A DNA stretch of 64,000 nt from DATBJJ01 sp036556425. Its GTDB lineage: Bacteria > Acidobacteriota > Vicinamibacteria > Vicinamibacterales > 2-12-FULL-66-21. Below are positions 8,530 to 16,700 of this stretch, piece after piece. Where the stretch lies: positions 1 through 64,000 of the forward strand of contig DATBJJ010000098.1 in NCBI GenBank assembly GCA_036556425.1, read 5' to 3'. How positions within the stretch are numbered: position 1 is the stretch's first letter; each line of letters opens with the position of its first letter. The notes under the pieces are model-generated. The model was not told where the DNA came from and did not search any database. It was given only the letters and a program-made list of their open reading frames with translations. The translations under genes and the position numbers were made by a program.

Positions 8530-9288
8530 ATGGTGATTCTGAACCGCGATCTGCCGGTTCCGCTGTATTACCAGGTCAAGACCAGCATCCTTCGTGAGAT
8601 CGAAGCCGGGCGCTGGCGCCCCGACGATCAACTGCCAACCGAAGACGAGCTCGCCGATCGATTCCGCGTCAGCAAAATCACCGTCCGTCAGGCCCTTCGA
8701 GAGCTCGCCCAGCTCGGATACATCCGCCGCGAGCAGGGACGCGGCACCTTCGTCCAACGGCCGCCGCTCGTCGAGGGTCCGCGCGAGCTCACGAGCTTCA
8801 CCGAAGAGATGCGCCGCCAGGGTGTCGCGACATCCTCCGAGGTGCTCGAGCAGGGCATCGTGGCGGCGTCGTCCGACGTCGCGTCGATGCTCGCGATTGG
8901 CGAAGACGACGCCGTTTTCCGGCTGAAGCGTCTCCGGCTTGCCGACGGCGATCCGATGGGCGTGCAGACCGCCTACATTCCCGCGGTGCTCGTGCCGGGC
9001 GTCAGCGATCTGAGCTTCGGGACCGAATCGCTGTACGACGTGCTGCGCGCGCACTACAACCTGTATCCGTCGAGCGCGCATGAAACCCATTTCGCGTTCG
9101 GCGTCGGCGCCGAGGATGCCGGACTGCTTCGCCTCGCCGTGGGATCTCCGGTGATGGGCGCCGAGCGCGTCGCGCGGCTCGCCGATGGGCGCGCGCTCGA
9201 GTACGTGCGATCCGTCATGCGCGCCGACCGCTACAAGATCGTGCTCGACCTGGTCAAGCATTCGGCCGCCCGGCGCGACCTCTCCTGA
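8530..9288 (+). CDS. GntR-family regulator with UTRA domain (HutC subfamily)
   Basis: Transcription factor of 252 residues. Residues ~10-75 form the GntR winged helix (LPTEDELADRFRVSKITVRQAL and the wing REQGRGTFV). From ~95 onward there is a UTRA effector domain (ELTSFTEEMRRQG, FRLKRLRLADGDPMGVQTAYIP). UTRA domains usually sense sugars, amino-sugar phosphates or amino-acid derivatives. It is followed after 15 bases by the SIS gene and has its own promoter with a palindrome on the -10 box. It is the only regulator inside the 24-kb plus-strand block and is therefore its likely controller. Confidence 0.9.
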   Translation: MVILNRDLPVPLYYQVKTSILREIEAGRWRPDDQLPTEDELADRFRVSKITVRQALRELAQLGYIRREQGRGTFVQRPPLVEGPRELTSFTEEMRRQGVATSSEVLEQGIVAASSDVASMLAIGEDDAVFRLKRLRLADGDPMGVQTAYIPAVLVPGVSDLSFGTESLYDVLRAHYNLYPSSAHETHFAFGVGAEDAGLLRLAVGSPVMGAERVARLADGRALEYVRSVMRADRYKIVLDLVKHSAARRDLS

Positions 9289-9303
9289 ACGAGTGCGAGT
9301 CCG

Positions 9304-10071
9304 ATGTCCGCGACCCATTACTTCGCCCGCATCGAGCGGATCCTGAGCCGGATCCAGACCACGCAGACGGATCGGCTGCGCGAGGCCGGCGCGCTCATGG
9401 CCGACACGATCGCCGCCGGCGGCCGCGTGTATCTCTTCGGCAGCGGGCATTCCGCGATTCCGGTGATGGACGTGTTCCCGCGCTACGGCAGCTTCGTCGG
9501 CTTCTACCCGCTCTACGATCCGCGGCTGATGTGGTCGAGCGTGATCGGCCCGCATGGCGCGCGCGAGATGCTGTGGATCGAGCGCCGCGAGGGTTACATC
9601 GAGCAGTTCCTCCAGAGCTATCCGATCGACTCGCGCGACTGCTTCGTCGTGTTCTCGCACGGCGGAACGAACGCGGCGCCCATCGAAGCCGCCGCGTACG
9701 CACGCGATCGCGGCGCGAAGATCGTGACGATCTCGTCGCACGAGAACGCGGCGCTCACGCGCCACGTCGTGGGCCGGACGACGCTGTCGGATCTGGCGGA
9801 CATCGCGATCGACAACTGCGTGGAGCCGGAAGATGCGCAGGTCGACGTCGGACCGCCGGGAAAGATCGCCGCGGGATCGACGGTGGCCGCCGTGTCGATC
9901 TCGATGGCGCTGCTCGCCGAGACCGGCGCGCGGCTGGCCGATCGCGGCTATCCGCTCACGACGTTCGTTTCGCCGAACGTCGCGGGCGTCCGGCCCGATC
10001 ACAACGTGAAGGTGTTCGACGAATACGCGCGCCGCTGGTTCGAGCGCGCGCCGGAGCCCGTTGTCCGTTGA
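9304..10071 (+). CDS. SIS-domain protein (sugar isomerase-like)
   Basis: Cytosolic protein of 255 residues with a SIS (sugar isomerase) fold. GGRVYLFGSGHSAIPVMD is the phosphosugar-binding loop and FVVFSHGGTNAAPIEAA the second binding region. SIS proteins isomerise or sense phosphosugars; the length and sequence fit the uncharacterised group often named UPF0309 rather than GmhA. It lacks a signal peptide, unlike most neighbours. It lies 15 bases behind the GntR/UTRA gene and is probably co-transcribed, so a link to amino-sugar or sugar-phosphate metabolism is plausible. Confidence 0.82.
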   Translation: MSATHYFARIERILSRIQTTQTDRLREAGALMADTIAAGGRVYLFGSGHSAIPVMDVFPRYGSFVGFYPLYDPRLMWSSVIGPHGAREMLWIERREGYIEQFLQSYPIDSRDCFVVFSHGGTNAAPIEAAAYARDRGAKIVTISSHENAALTRHVVGRTTLSDLADIAIDNCVEPEDAQVDVGPPGKIAAGSTVAAVSISMALLAETGARLADRGYPLTTFVSPNVAGVRPDHNVKVFDEYARRWFERAPEPVVR

Positions 10072-10134
10072 ACGAGAGGATTCGTCATGTGGTCTTGTTC
10101 TTTTGAACCTCGGGTTGAGATGGAGGGTGCGTTT

Positions 10135-13100
10135 ATGTTGAAAGTCATTTCGGTCCGAAGGCCATGGCGATCCATGGCGCTGACGGCGAGCTTTCTCGCG
10201 TTCGCGCTTGCAAGCCTTGCCGTTCGTCCTGCCAGCGCGCAGGTGCTCTACGGCAGCATCGTCGGAAACGTCACCGATGCGCAGGGCGCCATTGCTCCAG
10301 GGGCGACGCTGACCGCGACGAACGCGGGCACGGGGCTCAAGGTCGAAACCGTCACCGATTCGGACGGCGCCTACACGTTCCGCAACCTGCTGCCGGGCAC
10401 GTACGACCTGACCGCAATGCTGAGCGGCTTCCGCGAGCATCAGCAGAAGGGAATTCAAGTCAGCGCCGGCAATCCGGTTCGCATCAACGTCGTCCTCGCC
10501 GTTGGCGCGGTGACGGAGGTCGTGCAGGTCGTCAGCGAGGCGACGCCGCTGCAGACGGACAAGTCCGATCTGCACACGGAGCTCACGTCGCAGGAGATCA
10601 CGAATCTTCCGTTGAACCAGTACCGCAACTACCAGGCGCTCATCAATCTCGTGCCCGGCGCGACGCCGGCGCAATTCCAGAACGCCGAAATCGACACGCC
10701 GGGACGATCGCTTCGCACGTGGGTGAACGGCACGCAGCCGAACAGCAACGCGACCCGCATCGACGGCGCGGTCTCGGTGAACATCTGGCTGCCGCACCAC
10801 GTGGGCTACGTGCAGCCGGCCGAGACGATCGAGACGGTCAACGTCGCGACGAACAGCTTCGACGCGGAGTACGGCATGGCGGCCGGCGCGGCCTCCACGG
10901 TCATCACGAAGTCGGGCACGAACCAACTTCGCGGATCGGGCTTCTGGTTCAACAACCAGGACGAGTTCAACGCGAATTCGTTCTTCGACAACGCGTTCGA
11001 CCGGCCGAAGCAGCCGCGCTCGCGCAACACGTATGGCGCGACGCTCGGCGGCCCGGTGATCCACAACAAGCTCTTTTATTTCGGGTCCGTGGAGCGCTTC
11101 AAGGATCGCCGCGGATCGCTTGCGAGCTACGCCGTGCCGTCGCTGCGGATGCGCAACGGCGACTTCGGCGAGGTCGCGTCGGCGTACTCGGCGTTCCGTC
11201 TCTACAATCCGTTCACCGGCGGCGCAGGCGGCGTCGGCCGCGAGCTGTTCCCGAACTCCGCGATCCCGTCGGGTCTGATCAGCCCCATCGCGCGCTCGGT
11301 AATGTCGTACTACCCCGCGCCGAACACGGCGTCGGATCTGAACTCGAACCAGCTTCCCGACGATTACCAGCAGTTCCGCGAAGTGCAGGTCAATCGGGAC
11401 AACTACGACGTGAAGATGAACTGGCAGCGGACCGGCTCGCACACCGTGTGGGGCAAGTTCGCGATGCTCGACGCCGAAGTCGTCGACAACTTCGTGCTCG
11501 GCTTCGACAACGGCAGCCTCGGCGATACGCGCGTGTACGTCGCGACGGTCGGGCACACGTGGACGCTCGGTCCGAACCTGGTGCTCGACGGCAACTTCGG
11601 CGCGAACATCCAGAACCAGACGGTCACCGGCCCCGATTACGGTCTGAACATCGGCCTCGATCTCGGCATTCGCGGATCGAACGGTCCCGACATCCGTCAG
11701 AGCGGCATGCCGTACTTCGACAACGGCTACGCCGTCGGCACGACGCCCAACTGGATGCCGCTCTTCCGCAAAGAGCGCAGCTACACGTTCAGCACGGCGC
11801 TGACGAAAGTGCTCCCCAGCCACAACCTGCGCTTCGGCGTGGACATCGTCCGCCACGAGCTGAATCACATCCAGGCGGAGTTCGGCGGCAACGGCGGCGT
11901 CCGCGGTCAGCTTGGCTTCAGCTCGCTGATGACGTCGGTGCCCGGCTACACGCCGCTCCAGTGGAACACGTTCGGCACGTTCCTGCTCGGATTGCAGACG
12001 TTCCAGGGCAAGGACGTTCAGACGGAGGAGATGACCGGCCGCGAGTGGCAGAACGCGGTCTACGTCCAGGATCGATGGAACGTGAACTCGAACCTGACGG
12101 TGAGCCTCGGCCTGCGCCTGGAGCACTATCCGCTGATGACGCGCGCGAACCGCGGCATCGAGCGCCTCGACTACAGCACGTACGAGGTCTTGATCGGCGG
12201 CTTCGGCAACGTGCCGAAGGATGTCGGCATCGATCTCAAGACCGTGTATTTCGCTCCGCGCGCGGGACTGATGTACCGCGTCGGCGACAAAGCCGTCGCG
12301 CGAGTCGGCTACGGACGCACGATCAACCCGCTGCCGTGGTCGCGTCCGATGCGCGGATCGTTCCCGCAGGACATCTTCTTCAATCGCAGCGCCGAGCAGT
12401 ACACCGCGCTCGGCACGTTGCAGGATGGCATCGCGCCGGTGCCCGTTCCCGATATCAGCTCGGGCCGCGTGCGCCTGCCGCAGGGCGTCTTCATGCGCTC
12501 GCCGAATCCCAACGACGTCGATCGCGGAGTCGTTCAGCAGTGGAATGTCGCGTACGAGTATCTGCTGCCGGGGAACATCTCCGCCGAGGTCGCGTACGTC
12601 GGCACGCGCACGGATGGCGGCTACGCCGATCTGAACATCAACTACGGCGAACCCGGCGGCGGCAACGCATCGCGCAAGTACTTCGCGCTCGCCGGCACCA
12701 CCGCGATCAACGACTGGGCGTCAAGGACGAAGAGCCGATATCACGGCCTCCAGATCGCCCTCAATCGGCCGTTCCGTCAGGGCCTGATGCTGAAGGGCGC
12801 GTATACACTCAGCCGCGCGAAGAACATGGCGGACGAGGATGGGTGGGTCGGTCTCACGTGGAACCATCCGTTGATGTACGACCAGAACTTCACGCTCGCC
12901 GGCTTCGACAGGACGCACGTGTTCCAGATGGGATTCGTGTATGCGCTGCCGTTCCTCCGCGAGGACACGACCGCGCTCGGCACCGCGCTCGGCGGGTGGC
13001 AGTTGAACGGCGTCGTTTCCGCGTTCTCGGGCACGCCGTATTCGATCGGCGGCACGAACACGGCGCTCAACTGCCAGGGCTGCGGATCGATCTTCATCAA

Positions 13101-13467
13101 CGTCTCTGGCGATCCGAAGCCCTCGGGTGACGCCGGGTCGTCCACCGAGCCGTACTATCCGGTCTCGATCTTCTCGCAGCCGTCCGGACTCGGCGCCGAG
13201 GGATTCGGCACCAGCGGCCGGAACCGATTCCGCCGGCCGAGCGTCTGGAACGTCGACCTGTCGCTGTTCAAGTCGTTCCAAATCGGGCGCCTGCGGCCGG
13301 AGTTCCGGATCGAGGCGGCCAACGTGTTCAACCACACGAACTGGGGCGCTCCGGTGACCGGCTTCACGGCGAACAACTTCATGCTGTTCACGCCGGGGAG
13401 CGCGGAAAGCGGGACGAACACCCCTGGCGCGCGGTGGGTGCAGCTCGGACTGCGACTGCAGTTCTAG
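10135..13467 (+). CDS. TonB-dependent receptor 1 (Oar-like, CarboxypepD_reg)
   Basis: Outer-membrane receptor of 1110 residues. It has a signal peptide ending at ASAQ (about residue 38), a carboxypeptidase-regulatory-like beta-sandwich (GNVTDAQGAIAPGATLTATN, YTFRNLLPGTYDLTA), a plug domain (~140-270) and a large beta-barrel ending in LGLRLQF with a terminal Phe. The ATG at 10135 was chosen because GGAGGG lies 7 bases upstream; the frame opens earlier at 10087 but that segment is not signal-like. Such receptors take up oligosaccharides, peptides or chelates through TonB-ExbBD. No SusD partner is present. Confidence 0.92.
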   Translation: MLKVISVRRPWRSMALTASFLAFALASLAVRPASAQVLYGSIVGNVTDAQGAIAPGATLTATNAGTGLKVETVTDSDGAYTFRNLLPGTYDLTAMLSGFREHQQKGIQVSAGNPVRINVVLAVGAVTEVVQVVSEATPLQTDKSDLHTELTSQEITNLPLNQYRNYQALINLVPGATPAQFQNAEIDTPGRSLRTWVNGTQPNSNATRIDGAVSVNIWLPHHVGYVQPAETIETVNVATNSFDAEYGMAAGAASTVITKSGTNQLRGSGFWFNNQDEFNANSFFDNAFDRPKQPRSRNTYGATLGGPVIHNKLFYFGSVERFKDRRGSLASYAVPSLRMRNGDFGEVASAYSAFRLYNPFTGGAGGVGRELFPNSAIPSGLISPIARSVMSYYPAPNTASDLNSNQLPDDYQQFREVQVNRDNYDVKMNWQRTGSHTVWGKFAMLDAEVVDNFVLGFDNGSLGDTRVYVATVGHTWTLGPNLVLDGNFGANIQNQTVTGPDYGLNIGLDLGIRGSNGPDIRQSGMPYFDNGYAVGTTPNWMPLFRKERSYTFSTALTKVLPSHNLRFGVDIVRHELNHIQAEFGGNGGVRGQLGFSSLMTSVPGYTPLQWNTFGTFLLGLQTFQGKDVQTEEMTGREWQNAVYVQDRWNVNSNLTVSLGLRLEHYPLMTRANRGIERLDYSTYEVLIGGFGNVPKDVGIDLKTVYFAPRAGLMYRVGDKAVARVGYGRTINPLPWSRPMRGSFPQDIFFNRSAEQYTALGTLQDGIAPVPVPDISSGRVRLPQGVFMRSPNPNDVDRGVVQQWNVAYEYLLPGNISAEVAYVGTRTDGGYADLNINYGEPGGGNASRKYFALAGTTAINDWASRTKSRYHGLQIALNRPFRQGLMLKGAYTLSRAKNMADEDGWVGLTWNHPLMYDQNFTLAGFDRTHVFQMGFVYALPFLREDTTALGTALGGWQLNGVVSAFSGTPYSIGGTNTALNCQGCGSIFINVSGDPKPSGDAGSSTEPYYPVSIFSQPSGLGAEGFGTSGRNRFRRPSVWNVDLSLFKSFQIGRLRPEFRIEAANVFNHTNWGAPVTGFTANNFMLFTPGSAESGTNTPGARWVQLGLRLQF

Positions 13468-13525
13468 TGACGCGGATGACGCGGATCACGCGGATCGGAT
13501 CCGTGTGATCCGCGGTGATCCGCGA
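13468..13525. repeat. Nonamer array with inverted half (TGACGCGGA)
   Basis: From the first base after the receptor stop there are three direct 9-bp units TGACGCGGA, TGACGCGGA, TCACGCGGA. These are followed by units in the opposite sense (TGTGATCCG, CGGTGATCCG). The two halves can pair, for example CGCGGATCAC with GTGATCCGCG, giving a 10-bp stem. The same word occurs at 35939-35983. There is no T-run. Confidence 0.75.
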
Positions 13526-13536
13526 GATCGGCGTTT

Positions 13537-14691
13537 ATGAACAGGCGGACGTTCATCTACAACGCGGCGCTCGGTTCGCTGAATCTCGGGCTGATCGGGT
13601 TGCCGATACGGCAGCCCGATTCGGCGCTGAAGAGCCTCAAGATCGACGTGCAAGCGCCCGATCTTCCTCCGTCGCCGCTCGGGATGCCTGGCTTGTTCCC
13701 CGGACGCGTGGTGGAAACCGAGCACGCGCGAGCGATCGTCGATCGCCGCGTCTCCGCGGACGCGGTTCGCGCGATGGTGGAAGCCGGCATGAAAACGCTC
13801 ACAGGCGAGGTGTCGCCTCGCGATGCGTGGGCGCGGTTCTTTTCACCGGGCGATGTCGTCGCGCTGAAGGTCAACCCGTCGGGCGTCCCGGAAACGACGA
13901 CGTCGATCGCGCTCGTGCGAGAGGTGGTCCGCTCGCTCGGCGCGGTCGGCGTCCCGCCGAAGAACATCATCGTGTACGACAGGAACTCGAATCAGTTGGA
14001 GGTGAACGGCTACCACCTCCTCGTCCCGCCGGGCGTGCGGGTCGTCGGCCTCGATCAGCGCTGGTCGGTCGAGGGCGAGCGGCGAAGCGGGTACGACCCC
14101 ACGGTCTTCTGCGAGATGGATTGTTTCGGCGAACGCGAGACGCGCTCCTATCTGGCGAGCGTCGTCGTCAGCGAGGCGAACAAGATCATCAATCTTCCGT
14201 GCCTGAAGGAGCACAACGCGTCCGGCGTCACCGGATGCCTCAAGAACCTCGCGTACGGATCGTTCAACAACGTCGCGCGCACGCACGCCGGCACGAAGAC
14301 GTACACCGATCCGGTGATCGCCGTGATGTGCACGGCATCGCCGCTGCGAGTCAAATCCGTGCTGCACATCATGGACGGCATCCGCGCCGTGTATCACAGC
14401 GGGCCGTTCGCGTGGAACCCGGAATTCGTCTGGGAAGCGAAGACGCTGCTCTTCGGCACGGATCCGGTGGCCGTCGATCGCGTCGAGCTGGAGATCGTCG
14501 AGCGGAAACGGCGCGACGTCGGCGCGCCCTCGCTCTGGGATCGGAATCCGGAGAACATCGGCGACATGCAGCGCAGCGCGATGAAGAATCCGTTCTTCCG
14601 CGAGCCCGGGCACATCAAGACCGCGAGCCTGCTCGGTCTGGGCAAATGGGAGCTCGCCGACATCGATCGCCGAAAGGTCCGCGTTGGATAA
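13537..14691 (+). CDS. DUF362-domain protein with Tat-like signal
   Basis: Protein of 384 residues with the DUF362 signature: VALKVNPSG early, then INLPCLKEHNASGVTGCLKN followed by YGSFNN, and DPVAVDRVELEI late. The function of DUF362 is not established; some members are fused to ferredoxin domains, but no Cys-rich Fe-S motif is visible here. The N-terminus MNRRTFIYNAALG resembles a twin-arginine signal. The stop overlaps the start of the next gene by 8 bases, and two further overlaps follow, so this is the first gene of a tightly coupled four-gene set with the propeller, ApbE and an unknown secreted protein. Confidence 0.8.
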   Translation: MNRRTFIYNAALGSLNLGLIGLPIRQPDSALKSLKIDVQAPDLPPSPLGMPGLFPGRVVETEHARAIVDRRVSADAVRAMVEAGMKTLTGEVSPRDAWARFFSPGDVVALKVNPSGVPETTTSIALVREVVRSLGAVGVPPKNIIVYDRNSNQLEVNGYHLLVPPGVRVVGLDQRWSVEGERRSGYDPTVFCEMDCFGERETRSYLASVVVSEANKIINLPCLKEHNASGVTGCLKNLAYGSFNNVARTHAGTKTYTDPVIAVMCTASPLRVKSVLHIMDGIRAVYHSGPFAWNPEFVWEAKTLLFGTDPVAVDRVELEIVERKRRDVGAPSLWDRNPENIGDMQRSAMKNPFFREPGHIKTASLLGLGKWELADIDRRKVRVG

Positions 14692-15721
14692 CGGCAACTG
14701 GATCACGCTGCTCGCCGCGAACGATCGCCGCGGCGGATCGACGGCGCCGAGGAAGGCGCCGCCGGGCGAACTGATCTGGAAGAACGCGCTCGAGGAGTCC
14801 GTCCGATCGAGCCCGGTGCTCGTCGACGGCGCCGTGTATGTGACGTGCCGCGACGGACGCCTCCACGCGTTCGACGCCCGCTCGGGCAAACGGCGCTGGT
14901 CGTATCGAGCGGCCGCCGCGAGCAACTCGACGCCGTCGATCTCCGGAGACCTCGTGCTGTTCGGGTGCGACGACGGCGCCGTGTATGCGGTCGAGCGCGC
15001 GACCGGACGGCTGCGTTGGAAGACCGCGCCGGCGGACGGTCCGGTGTGGACCTCGCCGACGGTTCTTTCCGGCGTCGTCTACTTCGGATCGACGGACGGA
15101 CGCTTCAGAGCGGCGGATCTCGATACCGGACGCATCCGATGGACGCGTGAGACCGGCGGAGAGATTTGCTCGACCGCATTTGCGACCGAGCGGATCGTCT
15201 ACGTCGGATCCGGAGACGGGCGCCTGTACGCGCTCGACGCCGCGACGGGAAGGGATGCGTGGATCCATCAGGCGGGCGACGCGATCGCGGCGTCGCCGGC
15301 AGTGGCCGATGGTCTCGTCCTCGTCGGATCCGAGGATTTCTGGTTCTACGCGCTCGACGCGGCGAGCGGGAAAGTGCGCTGGAAAATCGAAACGAACCTC
15401 GGCATCTACTCGTCGGCCGCGGTTGCCGCCGGCAAGGCTTTCTTCGGCGGCAAGGACGGCTTCGTCTACGCGCTCTCGATCGCCGACGGAAAGGAAGTGT
15501 GGAAATCGCGGTCGCTCCGGACGCTCACCGCGACGCCCGTCGCATGCGATCCGATCGTCTGCATTCAAACGTTCTACGGGGCCACGCAGGCCTTCGACAT
15601 GCAGACCGGGAACGAGCTCTGGCGTGCGAACCTTGGCGGCTCGCTGCAGTCGACGCCGATCCTCACCGAAGAGGCCGTCTACCTCGCCACTTATCCGGGC
15701 GTGCTGTATGCGCTGCGCTAG
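14684..15721 (+). CDS. PQQ-like beta-propeller repeat protein
   Basis: Protein of 345 residues made of about seven to eight repeats of the PQQ/WD-like blade type. Typical units are VYVTCRDGRLHAFDARSGKR, VYVGSGDGRLYALDAATGRD and LVGSEDFWFYALDAASGK. Such propellers are BamB-like scaffolds or PQQ-type dehydrogenase cores; no catalytic Asp or Ca-binding signature could be singled out. The start is a TTG at 14684 that overlaps the DUF362 gene by 8 bases. No signal peptide is evident from this start, which is odd between exported neighbours and may mean a different start. Its end overlaps ApbE by 14 bases. Confidence 0.82.
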   Translation: MDNGNWITLLAANDRRGGSTAPRKAPPGELIWKNALEESVRSSPVLVDGAVYVTCRDGRLHAFDARSGKRRWSYRAAAASNSTPSISGDLVLFGCDDGAVYAVERATGRLRWKTAPADGPVWTSPTVLSGVVYFGSTDGRFRAADLDTGRIRWTRETGGEICSTAFATERIVYVGSGDGRLYALDAATGRDAWIHQAGDAIAASPAVADGLVLVGSEDFWFYALDAASGKVRWKIETNLGIYSSAAVAAGKAFFGGKDGFVYALSIADGKEVWKSRSLRTLTATPVACDPIVCIQTFYGATQAFDMQTGNELWRANLGGSLQSTPILTEEAVYLATYPGVLYALR

Positions 15722-16700
15722 CCTCGCCATCTTCGTGACGATCGCGCTGCGGATCGCGAACCCGGGAACCGTGGAACAGGGGAACCCTGGAACCACGCTT
15801 TCATTCATCCATCAACACCGCTACGCGATGGGGACGGTGTTCGACGTCGCCATTTATCACGAGTCGCGCGCAGAGGCCGCGCGCGCCGCGGGCGCGGCGC
15901 TCGACGAGATCGTCCGGCTCGATCGCGTCCTGAGCAATTTCAAGGCGGACAGCGACCTTGCGGATCTGCTCCGTCGGGGCCGCACGGATTACGTCGCCGT
16001 CGAGCCGAGCCTGTACGACGTTCTGCGCGAAGCGCAATCGTTCTCGCGGCTCTCGAACGGCAGGTTCGACGTGACCATCGCGCCGCTCGTCGGCGTGTGG
16101 ACGCTCGCGGCGTCGAACGGGCGCGATCCGTCCGACGCGGACATCGCGCGCGCGCGCCGGTGCGTCGGCTACGAGAAGATTGAGATGGCCGCGCCCGATC
16201 GAATCCGCCTGGCGTCCGACTGCGTCGAGATCGATCTTGGCGGCATCGGCAAGGGATACGCGGTCGATCGCGGAATCGAGATCCTCTCAAAGGCGGGCAT
16301 CCGCCACGCGACGATCAGCGCGGGCGGCAGCTCGATTGCCGCGGTTGGAACGCCGCCAGGCCGGCAGGGATGGCCCGTCAGCGTTGGCACGGAAGGCGCG
16401 TCGCATCCGATCTCGCTCACGCTACGCGATGCGTCGATCTCCACGTCGAGTCAGACCGGATCGAGCGACGCGGGCCTGCGCGGACCGATCGTCGATCCGC
16501 GGACGGCCGCGCCGGCGGAGAGCCGCACGACGATCGGCGTGATCGCCCCGCGCGCGACCGTGTCGGACGCGCTGTCGACGACGCTGCTGATGATGTCGAG
16601 GGAGGAATCGCGGACGCTTCTCGCGCGGTTCGATGGCGTCACCGCGTACTGGATCTCGCCCGACGGCCGCCTCGAGTCGTCCGCGCCCGAGCCACGATGA
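15708..16700 (+). CDS. apbE: FAD:protein FMN transferase (ApbE)
   Basis: Protein of 330 residues that should attach FMN to a Thr/Ser of partner flavoproteins in the periplasm. Family motifs are RYAMGTVFDVAIY, DLGGIGKGYAVDRG, a variant SAGGSSIAAVG of the usual AGG motif, and IVDPRTAAPAES. ATVSDALSTTLLMM is the metal-binding segment. Residues 1-20 are a short signal-like helix, and the next ~14 residues are encoded by a word repeat (15757-15794). The ATG at 15708 lies inside the end of the propeller gene, an overlap of 14 bases. No partner with an obvious flavinylation motif was found nearby. Confidence 0.88.
   Translation: MRCASLAIFVTIALRIANPGTVEQGNPGTTLSFIHQHRYAMGTVFDVAIYHESRAEAARAAGAALDEIVRLDRVLSNFKADSDLADLLRRGRTDYVAVEPSLYDVLREAQSFSRLSNGRFDVTIAPLVGVWTLAASNGRDPSDADIARARRCVGYEKIEMAAPDRIRLASDCVEIDLGGIGKGYAVDRGIEILSKAGIRHATISAGGSSIAAVGTPPGRQGWPVSVGTEGASHPISLTLRDASISTSSQTGSSDAGLRGPIVDPRTAAPAESRTTIGVIAPRATVSDALSTTLLMMSREESRTLLARFDGVTAYWISPDGRLESSAPEPR
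15757..15794. repeat. GGAACC word array inside the ApbE leader
   Basis: Units GCGAACC, CGGGAACC, GTGGAAC, AGGGGAACC and CTGGAACC follow each other over about 38 bases. They encode the linker (ANPGTVEQGNPGTT) between the signal-like helix and the folded domain of ApbE. This is one of two arrays that fall inside coding sequence, both at this kind of position. Confidence 0.55.

Noticed and set aside
8512..12126. 1204-residue open frame on the minus strand
   Set aside because: It runs antisense to the GntR, SIS and receptor genes, is very rich in Arg, His and Asp and has no recognisable motif; a typical high-GC shadow.
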